Source: Myxococcales bacterium (GTDB lineage: Bacteria; Myxococcota; Polyangia; Nannocystales; Nannocystaceae). From it: 64,000 nucleotides of DNA. Made by a program: the position numbers and the translations under genes. The stretch's first letter is position 1; each line of letters opens with the position of its first letter. The notes below the pieces were generated by a model. It ran no database searches, had not been told where the DNA came from, and was given only the letters and a program-made list of their open reading frames with translations. This document shows, one piece after another, positions 8,730-19,608 of the stretch. The stretch spans positions 1 to 64,000 of the forward strand of contig JAEUJW010000028.1 of assembly GCA_016793465.1 (NCBI GenBank), written 5' to 3'.

Positions 8730-9773
8730 ATGACCGGCCGCGCGCACATCCGGCTCAACAGCGTCGACATCGAGTGGGACCTCCATCGCGGCGACCTCTC
8801 CTTCTTCGGCCTCGACTCCGTCCTGTTCTGGACCAACCCGTCGATGTACCACCTGCTGTGCCCGCTGGTGGACGAGCTCGGCGCCGACCTGTTCCGCCTG
8901 CTCGTCGCCCACGGCTCGAGCCTCGGCACCGACGCCGACTACGACGTGATGGTCACCACCCTCGGCCCCGACTTCGTGTCCGGCTTCCTGGCCTGGGGTG
9001 ACGCCGTCGCCACCGCCGGCTGGGGCCGCTTCGAGGTGCTCCGCTTCGACCCCGAGTCCGCCCGCGCCCACGTGCGCGTGCACCACCCGTGGGAGCTGAA
9101 GATGCAGCAGGGCAGCGCCACCCGCTGGGGCTGCCCGTTCATCCAGGGCAAGATCATCGGCATCTTCTCGCACGCGTTCCACCGCTCGTGCTGGGCCGAC
9201 GAGTCCCTGCACGAGGACGACCCCGAGCGCGTATACCTCGACCTCAAGGTCTACCCGTCCGAGCGCCGCCTCGACGAGGAGCTCGAGGTCCTCCGCCGCG
9301 CCCGCCTGGTCGCCCGCGAGGGCGAGCTGCTGGGCCGCATCGACGCCGCCACCCGCGAGCTGCGCAGCAAGCTCGAGCTCATCGAGCACCAGCGCGCCCT
9401 CATCGCCCGCCTCACCTACCCGATCCTCGAGGTCTGGGACGGCGTGTTCGTGGCCGTGCTGATCGGCGAGCTCCACGACGCCGCCATGGCCGACCTCGGC
9501 GACGCGCTGCTCCGCCGCGTGCAGTCCGCGCGCGCCCGCCACGTCGTCCTCGACTGCACCGGCGTGCCCGGCTTCGGCCCGCGACAGACGTCCGCGATCA
9601 CCCGCCTCGCCGCCGCCCTCCGCCTGCTCGGCGCCCGCCCGCTGCTCGTCGGCCTGTCGACAGAGGCCGCCGCCGCCCTCGCCTCCGAGCCCGCCGCCCT
9701 CGCCGGCGTCCCGACCCTGCGCAGCCTCGCCGACGCCCTCCAGAGCGTGCTCGCCGACCGCCCCGCCCGCTGA
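8730..9773 (+). CDS. RsbR-like STAS-domain regulator
   Basis: 347 residues from the ATG of MTGRAHIRLN; upstream in-frame sequence is filler. The N-terminal ~190 residues form an unrecognised sensor-like domain (WTNPSMYHLLCPL, GCPFIQGKIIGIFSHAFH, with Cys/His/Trp clusters); it resembles the heme/V4R-type sensor modules placed before STAS in myxobacteria, but I cannot name it. A coiled-coil linker follows (~residues 200-230). The C-terminal STAS domain is of RsbR type: LTYPILEVWDGVFVAVLIGEL, VVLDCTGVPGF, ARPLLVGLSTEAA. RsbR proteins build stressosomes with RsbS and RsbT; phospho-acceptors would be Thr/Ser in the CTGVPGF and GLSTEA segments. No RsbS/RsbT neighbours are in the window. Transcribed away from the VIT/VWA gene. 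Confidence 0.75.
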   Translation: MTGRAHIRLNSVDIEWDLHRGDLSFFGLDSVLFWTNPSMYHLLCPLVDELGADLFRLLVAHGSSLGTDADYDVMVTTLGPDFVSGFLAWGDAVATAGWGRFEVLRFDPESARAHVRVHHPWELKMQQGSATRWGCPFIQGKIIGIFSHAFHRSCWADESLHEDDPERVYLDLKVYPSERRLDEELEVLRRARLVAREGELLGRIDAATRELRSKLELIEHQRALIARLTYPILEVWDGVFVAVLIGELHDAAMADLGDALLRRVQSARARHVVLDCTGVPGFGPRQTSAITRLAAALRLLGARPLLVGLSTEAAAALASEPAALAGVPTLRSLADALQSVLADRPAR

Positions 9774-9779
9774 ACCCGA

Positions 9780-13256
<3,477 letters not shown>

Positions 13257-13833
13257 AGCATAACCAACCCACGGGGGCCGCGAAGCCGCCCGAATTCGAC
13301 CGCCCGCGCGCGCCGTGACCGCCCCGACGACCTGTCCCGAAGGACAGCAAGCACGATCCGGCCTCGCACGCCCGACGGTCGCACGACGAGGCGACGCGGC
13401 CCGCTCGTCGTCGCCGTCGATCGCCGCCGTCCGCACGGCTCCGACCGGCGTCACGCCGCCGCACCGCCGCGCGACGCCACGAGCAGCGCCCGCACGGGCC
13501 CGGCGCCGCGTCCTCGCGACACCGGATCCGACCCTCGCGAACACCACGTCACGCGGCTCCGATCGCCGCACGATCGCCGAAATTTTTGGTACTTGTGACC
13601 GGCCTCCCATGGCCTGGCGGCGCCGCCGACGCGCCTTTTGGCGCCTCCGGCTCACCGCCGTTCGCCGCCGTTCGCCGCCGGGATCGGCGATTTTCGCCCC
13701 GGACGGCCGTTCGCGTCGCCCGTGCCGCTCGCGGCGATCGCGGCAATCACGGCTCCAGCCGGCGATTGCCGGCCTCCCGCGGCACCCGGCGCGCGATTGA
13801 CATGCGTGTAGTCGAGTGAGACAGTCTGCGCGA
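13257..13833. other. 577-bp intergenic region between divergent kinase and FG-GAP lipoprotein genes
   Basis: I see no convincing gene; reading frames here are Arg/Pro/Ala filler on both strands. It holds a perfect stem CTGTCC-CGAA-GGACAG at 13332-13347, an A/T island (aaattttt) near 13579, a tandem GCCGTTCGCC duplication near 13664, and the near-palindrome GCCGGCGATTGCCGGC around 13760. Promoters for both flanking genes should be here, but I could not place a convincing one. Confidence 0.5.
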
Positions 13834-15828
13834 ATGCGCCCCTGCCTGAGCCGCGTGCTCTCGTGCATCGCCCTCCTCGCGCCCGCGTGCAGCGGCGTCG
13901 ACGGAGATCACGAGAGCACGACATTGCCCGGCTCAGGATCGAGCGACCCGCCACACGCCACGCACGCGGCCGATCACGGCGACTCCGCCGACCCCACGCC
14001 GCCGGCCCCCGATGAGTCCTCGAGCAGCGACGAAGGCACCTCCGAGCCCGGCACGTCGACCACCGACGCGACTCCGAGTCTCTGCCAGTCCCCATCCGTC
14101 CCCACCGCCACCGTCGAGCCCAACCCCGCCTGCGACGTCCCCCTGCAGGTCGGCGGCTTCGACCCCGTCGTCGAGTGGAAGTGGGGCGCCTCCGACTTCT
14201 GCGGCCCCGCCGTCGCCGGCCACGCCGTCGACACCAACGACTCCGGCGCCCTCGACCCCGACGACCTCCCCGTCGTGTTCCTCTACCAGCAGAAGTCCGT
14301 CGTCGCCCTGTGGGGCGACGGCAGCGGCGTCGCCTGGCAAGCGCCCGGCAACTACGGCGAGAAGGGCGGCGGCCTGGCCCTCGGCGACCTCGAGGGCGAC
14401 GGCTGGACCGACATCGTCACCGCCGACGCCTTCACCGTGTGCGCCCTCGACGGCCGCGACGGCAGCCAGAAGTGGTGCAACCCCGACCTCGTCGACCACC
14501 TCGAGCCCCACGGCTACAGCTTCCCCGCCCTCGCCGACATGGACGGCGACGGCAGCGTCGAGGTCGTCGTCGGCGCCGTCATCCTCGACAGCAAGGGCAA
14601 GCAGCTCGGCATCGGCACGCCCGGCAAGGGCGCGACCCCCTGGTACAACGACCCCGACCCCGCCAACGGCTACGGCGCCCTCTCGGCCGTGGTCGACCTC
14701 GACGGCGACGGCGTGCAGGAGGTCGTCACCGGCAGCGCCGCCTACGACATCGACGGCAACCCGATCTGGCAAAACGGCGGCGCCGACGGGTTCGTCGCCG
14801 TCGCCGACTTCGACCTCGACGGCGAGGGCGAGATCGTCAAGACCAGCGGCACCCAGGTCATCGGCATGGAGTCCGACGGCGCCGAGGTGTGGGGCCCGAT
14901 CAACTACGCCGGCAACCTCGGCGTGCCGGCCATCGACGACCTCGACGGCGACGGCGCCCCGGAGATCGTGATCGGCGCGCAGCTCGAGCTCGTCGCCCTC
15001 GAGTGGGGCGGCGAGCAGATGTGGGTCGCCCCGATCTCCGACGAGAGCGGCTCCGCCGGCCCCGTGCTGTTCGACTTCGAACGCGACGGCTGGCCCGAGG
15101 TCCTCTACGCCGACGAGGTCGCCGTGCGGTTCTTCTCCGGCCTCGACGGCTCGCTCAAGTACTTCAGCGACAAGCACGCCAGCACCACCGTGTTCGAGAC
15201 CCCGATCGTCGCCGACGTCGACGGCGACGACCAGGTCGAGATCGTGCTCGGCCACTGCACCGCCGACCTCGAGATCGGCGCCATCACCGTCTACGGCGAC
15301 GCCGCCGAGTCCTGGCCCCCCGGGCGCAAGGTCTGGAACCAGCACACGTATCACATCAGCAACGTCCAGGAGCTCGGCCGCATCCCCGCCGCCTATCACA
15401 GCAACTGGCACGACGACCAGCGCTTCAACAGCTTCCGCTCGGCCGACGTCGGCCAGCGCCCCGGCGAGTTCCTCGACCTCGCCGTCGAGATCCTCGACGT
15501 CTGCGAGGCCGACTGCCGCGCCGACGGCGGCTTCACCCTCGCCGCCCGCGTCCGCAACGCCGGCACCGTCGACGCCCCCGCCGGCCTCGCCGTCACCCTC
15601 CGCTCCGGCCCCGGCGGCCCCGTCGTCGCCACCCAGACCACCCGCGACCCCGTCCTCCACGGCACCACCGGCGAAATCGTCACGTTCGTCGCGCTCGCCG
15701 ACGACCTCCACGGCGAACCCCCGGTCGTCACCGTCGACGACGGCCTCGCCGGCGTCGGTACGCTGTTCGAGTGCGACGAGCAGAACAACTCCGCCGCCTG
15801 GCACAAGCCCGTCTGCGCGATCCCGTGA
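13834..15828 (+). CDS. FG-GAP/VCBS-repeat lipoprotein
   Basis: 664 residues from the ATG of MRPCLSRVLSC; a GTG six codons upstream (13816) is an alternative. Lipoprotein signal with lipobox LAPAC, then a Ser/Thr/Asp/Pro-rich linker of about 70 residues. The body carries repeated calcium-binding FG-GAP motifs (DTNDSGALDPDDLP, DLEGDGWTDIV, DMDGDGSVEVVVG, DLDGDGVQEVVTG, DLDGDGAPEIVIG, DVDGDDQVEIVLG), so an integrin-alpha-like beta-propeller is expected. The last ~110 residues (LAARVRNAGTVDAPAGLAVTL...) look like a CARDB-type Ig-like domain. Exported and probably anchored to the outer membrane, with an adhesive or binding role inferred from the fold. The Thg1-like gene follows 38 bp downstream on the same strand. 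Confidence 0.87.
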   Translation: MRPCLSRVLSCIALLAPACSGVDGDHESTTLPGSGSSDPPHATHAADHGDSADPTPPAPDESSSSDEGTSEPGTSTTDATPSLCQSPSVPTATVEPNPACDVPLQVGGFDPVVEWKWGASDFCGPAVAGHAVDTNDSGALDPDDLPVVFLYQQKSVVALWGDGSGVAWQAPGNYGEKGGGLALGDLEGDGWTDIVTADAFTVCALDGRDGSQKWCNPDLVDHLEPHGYSFPALADMDGDGSVEVVVGAVILDSKGKQLGIGTPGKGATPWYNDPDPANGYGALSAVVDLDGDGVQEVVTGSAAYDIDGNPIWQNGGADGFVAVADFDLDGEGEIVKTSGTQVIGMESDGAEVWGPINYAGNLGVPAIDDLDGDGAPEIVIGAQLELVALEWGGEQMWVAPISDESGSAGPVLFDFERDGWPEVLYADEVAVRFFSGLDGSLKYFSDKHASTTVFETPIVADVDGDDQVEIVLGHCTADLEIGAITVYGDAAESWPPGRKVWNQHTYHISNVQELGRIPAAYHSNWHDDQRFNSFRSADVGQRPGEFLDLAVEILDVCEADCRADGGFTLAARVRNAGTVDAPAGLAVTLRSGPGGPVVATQTTRDPVLHGTTGEIVTFVALADDLHGEPPVVTVDDGLAGVGTLFECDEQNNSAAWHKPVCAIP

Positions 15829-15866
15829 GCTTCTCCGCCGGCCCGCGACGTGCGAGCCTGCCGCCC

Positions 15867-16685
15867 ATGAACGACGACCTGGGCGACCGCATGAAGGGTT
15901 ACGAGATGGCCGAGGCCGGACGGCGCTGCATGCCGCGCCTGCCGATCCTCGCGCGCATCGACGGCCGCGGCTTCTCCAAGTTCACCAGCGACATGCAGCG
16001 CCCCTACGACCGGCGCCTGTCCGACCTCATGGTCGACACCGTCAAGTACCTGGTGCGCGAGACCAACGCCGTGTGCGGCTACACCCAGTCCGACGAGATC
16101 TCGCTGTGCTGGTACACCGCCAGCCTCGACTCCCAGGTCGTGTTCGACGGCCGGATCAGCAAGATGACCTCGGTCCTCGCCGCCCTCACCACCGTCTATT
16201 TCAATAGGCGCCTGCCCGACTTCCTGCCGGCGTCGTACGGCGACCGCCTGCCCCACTTCGACGCCCGCGTGTGGAACGTGCCGACCCTCGACGAGGCCGC
16301 CAACACGTTCCTCTGGCGCGAGTTCGACGCCACCAAGAACTCGGTCTCCATGGCCGCCCGCGCCCACTTCAGCCACAAACAGCTCGACGGCAAGCACGGC
16401 GGCGAGATGCAGGCCATGCTCCGCGACAAGGGCGTCGAGTGGAACGACTTCCCGGCGTTCTTCAAGCGCGGCACCTACGTCCAGCGCCGCAAGACCTCGC
16501 GCCGCTTCACCACCGACGAGCTCGAGAAGCTGCCCCCGAAGCACGCCGCCCACACCAACCCCGACCTCGTGGTCGAGCGCACCGACTACGCCGCCCTCGA
16601 GCTGCCCCCGCTCGGCACCATCAAGAATCGCGTCGAGGTCATCTTCGAGGGCGCCGAGCCCGTCGTCGCCGACCCCGCGACCTGA
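15867..16685 (+). CDS. Thg1-like protein (tRNA 3'-5' nucleotidyltransferase / tRNAHis guanylyltransferase family)
   Basis: 272 residues from the ATG of MNDDLGDRMKGYEMAE. ILARIDGRGFSKFT carries the first metal-binding Asp of the Thg1 palm domain and YTQSDEISLCW the second acidic pair; the remainder (MTSVLAALTTVYFNRRL, FDARVWNVPT, FLWREFDATKNSVSMAA) follows the family throughout. Eukaryotic Thg1 adds G-1 to tRNAHis. Bacterial and archaeal Thg1-like proteins, including one studied from Myxococcus xanthus, work as templated 3'-5' polymerases that repair 5'-truncated tRNAs. Most bacteria encode G-1 in the tRNAHis gene and do not need the eukaryotic activity, so 5'-end repair is the more likely role. 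It probably has its own translation signals and is perhaps cotranscribed with the FG-GAP gene. Confidence 0.9.
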   Translation: MNDDLGDRMKGYEMAEAGRRCMPRLPILARIDGRGFSKFTSDMQRPYDRRLSDLMVDTVKYLVRETNAVCGYTQSDEISLCWYTASLDSQVVFDGRISKMTSVLAALTTVYFNRRLPDFLPASYGDRLPHFDARVWNVPTLDEAANTFLWREFDATKNSVSMAARAHFSHKQLDGKHGGEMQAMLRDKGVEWNDFPAFFKRGTYVQRRKTSRRFTTDELEKLPPKHAAHTNPDLVVERTDYAALELPPLGTIKNRVEVIFEGAEPVVADPAT

Positions 16686-16721
16686 CCGCCGACAGGCGGG
16701 CGCCCGTCGACCCCCGCCCGC

Positions 16722-17411
16722 TCACGGCTGCTTCGCCCTCCGCACATACGTGCCCGCCCGATAATCCAGCGCATCGAGCAGTTCGTCGGCGTACGCCCGC
16801 CGCCGGGCCACCTTGCGATAGAACACCTCGCCCTGCGGATCGACGATATAGATCGCGTGCAGCGAGAGCTCCCGCTGGTCCGGGTTGATCAATCCGAACC
16901 TGCCGATGATCTCCTGCCCGGGGTCCGCCAGCAGCGCGAACGGGATGTTCTTGTCATTCGCCCACGGCACCGTGTGCTCGGGCTCGTCGACGCTGATCCC
17001 CACCACCGTCGCCCCCCGCCTCTCGAACTCGCCCGCGAAGTCGCGCAGGTCCCCGACCTGCGTATTGCAAGCGGGTCACCAGAACCCGCGATAAAACACG
17101 ATCACCACCGGACCCTTCGCCCGCGCCTCCTTGAGCGTCCACGTCCCCCCGCGCGCGTTCGGCAGCTCGAAGTCCGCGATCGTGTCGCCCAGCTGCGGCG
17201 CCTCCGGGGCATATTTAAACGCCCCGTACGCGTTGCGCGTGATCGCCACCAGCGGCCCGTCCGACCCCGACCTGTACATCGGCGGCGGCGCCCCCGGCCG
17301 CGTCACGTCCCGCGGATCCGCGGCCGCCGCCTCCCCCGGCGCCGCCGTCCCCTGCACCCCGGCCGGTCGACACGCCAGCGCCCCCGCGATCACGAGCCAG
17401 TGAACCCGCAT
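16722..17411 (-). CDS. Redoxin-domain selenoprotein (AhpC/TSA-like), in-frame UGA read as Sec112
   Basis: One 230-codon frame interrupted by a single TGA at 17076-17078. Before it the protein reads VVIVFYRGFW and after it PACNTQVGDL, so the active site is W-U-P-A-C, a UxxC where cysteine homologues have CxxC. The downstream half (VVGISVDEPEHTVPWAND, PFALLADPGQEIIGRFGL, AIYIVDPQGEVFYRKVA) is a normal redoxin C-terminus in the same frame with no other defect. This fits the known bacterial redoxin-domain (seleno)protein family. The N-terminus (MRVHWLVIAGALAC) is a signal peptide, possibly lipidated, so the enzyme should act in the envelope. A hairpin fitting the bacterial SECIS pattern lies 13 nt after the TGA. 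Sec machinery genes are not in the window. The alternative is a nonsense mutation. Confidence 0.82.
17044..17062 (-). promoter_or_regulatory. SECIS-like hairpin downstream of the Sec codon
   Basis: Read on the minus strand, CGCAGGTC-GGG-GACCTGCG forms a perfect 8-bp stem with a GGG apical loop. It begins 13 nt after the TGA, placing the loop 21 nt from it. This meets the published description of bacterial SECIS elements as I recall it (short stem, small loop with G in the first two positions, loop roughly 16-37 nt after UGA). Within the coding frame it encodes part of TQVGDLR. Confidence 0.75.
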
Positions 17412-17510
17412 GCCCCACCATACCAGCCGCGCCCGGCAATTCCCATGATGGGCACGGCGCGGTCCGTATCGTCACACTTTCGAACGAACGGTCGCCGTCC
17501 GTCGCCGACG

Positions 17511-17783
17511 CTACGGCGCGAAGTCACCACGCGTGAGCGCCGCGCGGACGTCGTCCGGAGTGAGGCCCGCGTCGAGCTGCGACTTGACCCACCGGGCCTG
17601 CGCCGCCGTCTCCGCCGGCCACACGAACCCGACCCCGCGCCGCCCGCGATGCACCTTACGCCCAGGCGGCAGCAAGCCCAGGCGAGCCCAGCGACGAACG
17701 GTGTCCTCGGAGACCTGGATGCTGTCCGCGATCTCCCGCGTCGTCGACACGCGGCGGAGTATATCGGCCCCCTCGCCGTTCAC
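17511..17783 (-). CDS. MerR-type helix-turn-helix protein (second of a paralogous pair)
   Basis: 90 residues. The N-terminal half is a winged-helix MerR/excisionase-type domain: STTREIADSIQVSEDTVRRW followed by ARLGLLPPGRKVHRGRRG. The C-terminal part (AQARWVKSQLDAGLTPDDVRAAL) matches the start of a MerR effector helix but then stops, so there is no ligand domain. Its start ATG overlaps the stop of the upstream paralogue by 4 nt (ATGA), so the two are translationally coupled. The proteins are similar over their whole length, most clearly at W-[AS]-[RK]-[LI]-GLLP and [QE]ARWV, implying tandem duplication. Likely a heterodimeric or paired DNA-binding regulator; the target is unknown. Confidence 0.78.
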   Translation of the reverse strand: MNGEGADILRRVSTTREIADSIQVSEDTVRRWARLGLLPPGRKVHRGRRGVGFVWPAETAAQARWVKSQLDAGLTPDDVRAALTRGDFAP

Positions 17784-18055
17784 TCTGTAGAATGCCGGAA
17801 ATCTCCGCGCTGTAACGCCGCGACGATCTCCGCGAACGTCAGCCCCTCATCGATGTGCGCCCGGACCCACCGCGCCTGCTCCGGCGCATGCGCAGGCCAG
17901 CGTGCCGACCGGGCCCGCACCCCACCGGTGATGACCCGGTAAGCCGGCAGCAGCCCGATCTTCGACCACCGCAGCACAGTCTTCGTGCCCACATCGGCTG
18001 CGGCGGCGACCTGCTCGGTCGTCACCCAGGGGACCTCTTTCGCGCCGGGGGCCAC
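17780..18055 (-). CDS. MerR-type helix-turn-helix protein (first of a paralogous pair)
   Basis: 91 residues: VTTEQVAAAADVGTKTVLRW (helix-turn-helix), SKIGLLPAYRVITGGVRARS (wing), then PEQARWVRAHIDEGLTFAEIVAALQRGDF, closely parallel to the downstream protein's ending. Like its partner it lacks an effector domain. It is divergent from the small gene at 18241, and the 185-bp gap between them carries five 9-nt near-repeats at 18099-18143, plausible operator half-sites for one or both of these proteins. Confidence 0.78.
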   Translation of the reverse strand: MAPGAKEVPWVTTEQVAAAADVGTKTVLRWSKIGLLPAYRVITGGVRARSARWPAHAPEQARWVRAHIDEGLTFAEIVAALQRGDFRHSTE

Positions 18056-18098
18056 GCGGCGCGGAGTCTACCCCTGCAGCCGAAAAACGAACCTGTGC

Positions 18099-18143
18099 AC
18101 CATATAAACCATGATATCTATGTGTACCATGATGACCATGAGC
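18099..18143. repeat. Five tandem 9-nt units, consensus ACCATGATN, in a divergent promoter region
   Basis: Units in order: ACCATATAA, ACCATGATA, TCTATGTGT, ACCATGATG, ACCATGAGC. They lie head to tail in the relatively A/T-rich gap between the MerR-type pair (minus strand) and the 116-aa gene (plus strand). Iterons of this kind commonly serve as operators; that is inference. Confidence 0.6.
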
Positions 18144-18240
18144 CCAAATGAAGACGCCAGAACATGCCTTCGCCCCGTCTGGCCGCCGTCTGGGCCCGTC
18201 TTGCCGCGCTTGCACACCCCTCCGCAGGAGCCTCCTCGCC

Positions 18241-18591
18241 ATGAGCACCGACCCTGACATCAAGCTCCCCGACCTCGCTTCACCCGGCATTCCACCGAAT
18301 TTTCGTGACCGCATCGCCGACGCCCTGCGGACCGTCGATCCAGCCGTGCTCGACGCCGCCGAGCAGGAGTGTCGCGGCGCCTGGCCCGACCTCGACGCTT
18401 ACGTGCGGACTCAGCTCGCCGAGCATTTGCCGTCGCACATGGCCTGGCTGCTCGACTGCTGCGACCCGGCAAAAATTCGGGCCGGCTACGAGAACGGCGC
18501 CGTGTTCCTCTGGACCGTCCCGCTGCCCGACGGGGGCGTCCTCCTATTCGAATCGCAGCACGATCACCAGCGCCGCCGGACACGCGGCTGA
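18241..18591 (+). CDS. Hypothetical protein, 116 aa
   Basis: Starts at the ATG of MSTDPDIKLPDL, which has a GCAGGAG-type ribosome-binding site 9-15 nt upstream; the frame extends upstream but reads as filler. It is small, acidic and soluble-looking: IPPNFRDRIADALRTVDPAV, then a helical LDAYVRTQLAEHLPSHMAWL and a terminal beta-like LWTVPLPDGGVLLFE. I do not recognise the family. It is divergent from the two MerR-type genes and ends 5 bp from the convergent LysR gene, so it is a candidate target of the MerR pair. Confidence 0.6.
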   Translation: MSTDPDIKLPDLASPGIPPNFRDRIADALRTVDPAVLDAAEQECRGAWPDLDAYVRTQLAEHLPSHMAWLLDCCDPAKIRAGYENGAVFLWTVPLPDGGVLLFESQHDHQRRRTRG

Positions 18592-18596
18592 TCCGG

Positions 18597-19526
18597 TCAT
18601 CGCTTGCGCGGGCGCCTCGTCGGCGCCTCGCTCGCGCCGCGGCACAGCGTCGCCAGCTGGCCCAGCGCCCAGCGATGCGCCGGGCCGAGCGCCGTATCGC
18701 TGCGGTGGATCGCCGCCAGGTGCAGCGTATGTTCGTCTTCTCCCCAGGCCTCGGGACGCAGGCGCACCAGGCGGCCGCGCTGCAGGTCGGCCGCGATCAT
18801 CGGCGCCGGCAGGTTGCCCCACCCGAGGCCCGCGCGCAGCAGCGCGTGCTTGGTGTGCAGGTCGGCCACCCGCCACGTGCGCGGCGACAGCACCGCCTGG
18901 TCCGGCACCCCCGTGTCGCCGCGCTCCGACAGCACGATCTGCACGTGCTCGCTCAGCAGATTCGTCGACGGTCGGCGGCGGCCGCGGGCCAGCGGGTGTC
19001 CGGCCGCGACCACCGGCAGCATGCGCACCGGCGCCAGGGCCACGCGCTCGAGCCCGGGCAGCACGCCGATCGGCGCCGTCACGCCCAGCGTCGCCGCCCC
19101 GGCCAGCACCCGCGCCGACACGGCCGACATCGTCTGCGAGTCGACGCGCAGGGCCACCGTCGGGAACGCCGCCGCGAACGCGCGGCAGAACTCGACCAGC
19201 GCCGTCAGCGGGAACAACGCGTCGACGCACAGCGACAGCTCCGCCTCGACGCCCTGGGCCAGCCCGGCCGCCAGCTGGCGCAGCGCGTCGACCTCCCCGC
19301 ACACCCGCCGGGCCGCGACCACCACCCCGCGCCCCGCCTCGGTCAGCCTGGGGATCCGCGTCGAGCGGTCGAACACCGCCACCTCGAGCTGCGCCTCGAG
19401 GTTGGCCATCGCCTGGCTGACCGCCGACTGCACGCGCCGCAGCCGGCGCGCCGCCGCCGAGAAGCTGCCGGCCTCCACGACCGCCAGGAGCACGCGCAGC
19501 TGGTCGAGGGTGAGCGCGTCGAGCAT
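18597..19526 (-). CDS. LysR-family transcriptional regulator
   Basis: 309 residues from the ATG of MLDALTLDQLRVLLAVVEAG. The N-terminal winged helix is classic: SFSAAARRLRRVQSAVSQAM then LEAQLEVAVFDRSTRIPRLT. A substrate-binding domain of normal length follows (GVTAPIGVLPGLERVALAP, LSEHVQIVLSE, KHALLRAGLGWGNLP). It is divergently transcribed from the pirin gene with an 82-bp shared promoter containing a dyad with the LysR T-N11-A pattern, so it most likely controls the pirin gene and itself. The inducer is unknown. Confidence 0.92.
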   Translation of the reverse strand: MLDALTLDQLRVLLAVVEAGSFSAAARRLRRVQSAVSQAMANLEAQLEVAVFDRSTRIPRLTEAGRGVVVAARRVCGEVDALRQLAAGLAQGVEAELSLCVDALFPLTALVEFCRAFAAAFPTVALRVDSQTMSAVSARVLAGAATLGVTAPIGVLPGLERVALAPVRMLPVVAAGHPLARGRRRPSTNLLSEHVQIVLSERGDTGVPDQAVLSPRTWRVADLHTKHALLRAGLGWGNLPAPMIAADLQRGRLVRLRPEAWGEDEHTLHLAAIHRSDTALGPAHRWALGQLATLCRGASEAPTRRPRKR

Positions 19527-19545
19527 CGTCGGTCCATCTCCCGAG

Positions 19546-19562
19546 GTGATGGAAGCTATCAC
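19546..19562. promoter_or_regulatory. LysR-type operator (GTGAT-N7-ATCAC)
   Basis: A perfect 5-bp dyad GTGAT-GGAAGCT-ATCAC centred in the 82-bp gap between the divergent LysR and pirin genes. It contains the T-N11-A motif of LysR-family binding sites. Confidence 0.7.
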
Positions 19563-19608
19563 TCTTTGGCCGATTCTCAAGATACCTCCGCGGCCGCATG
19601 CTCTCCCC

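Noticed and set aside
5314..8733. 1139-codon plus-strand ORF opposite the VIT/VWA and hypothetical genes
   Set aside because: Composition is almost entirely Arg, Pro, Ala, His and Leu, the mirror of G/C third positions in the genuine minus-strand genes; no domain or start signal.
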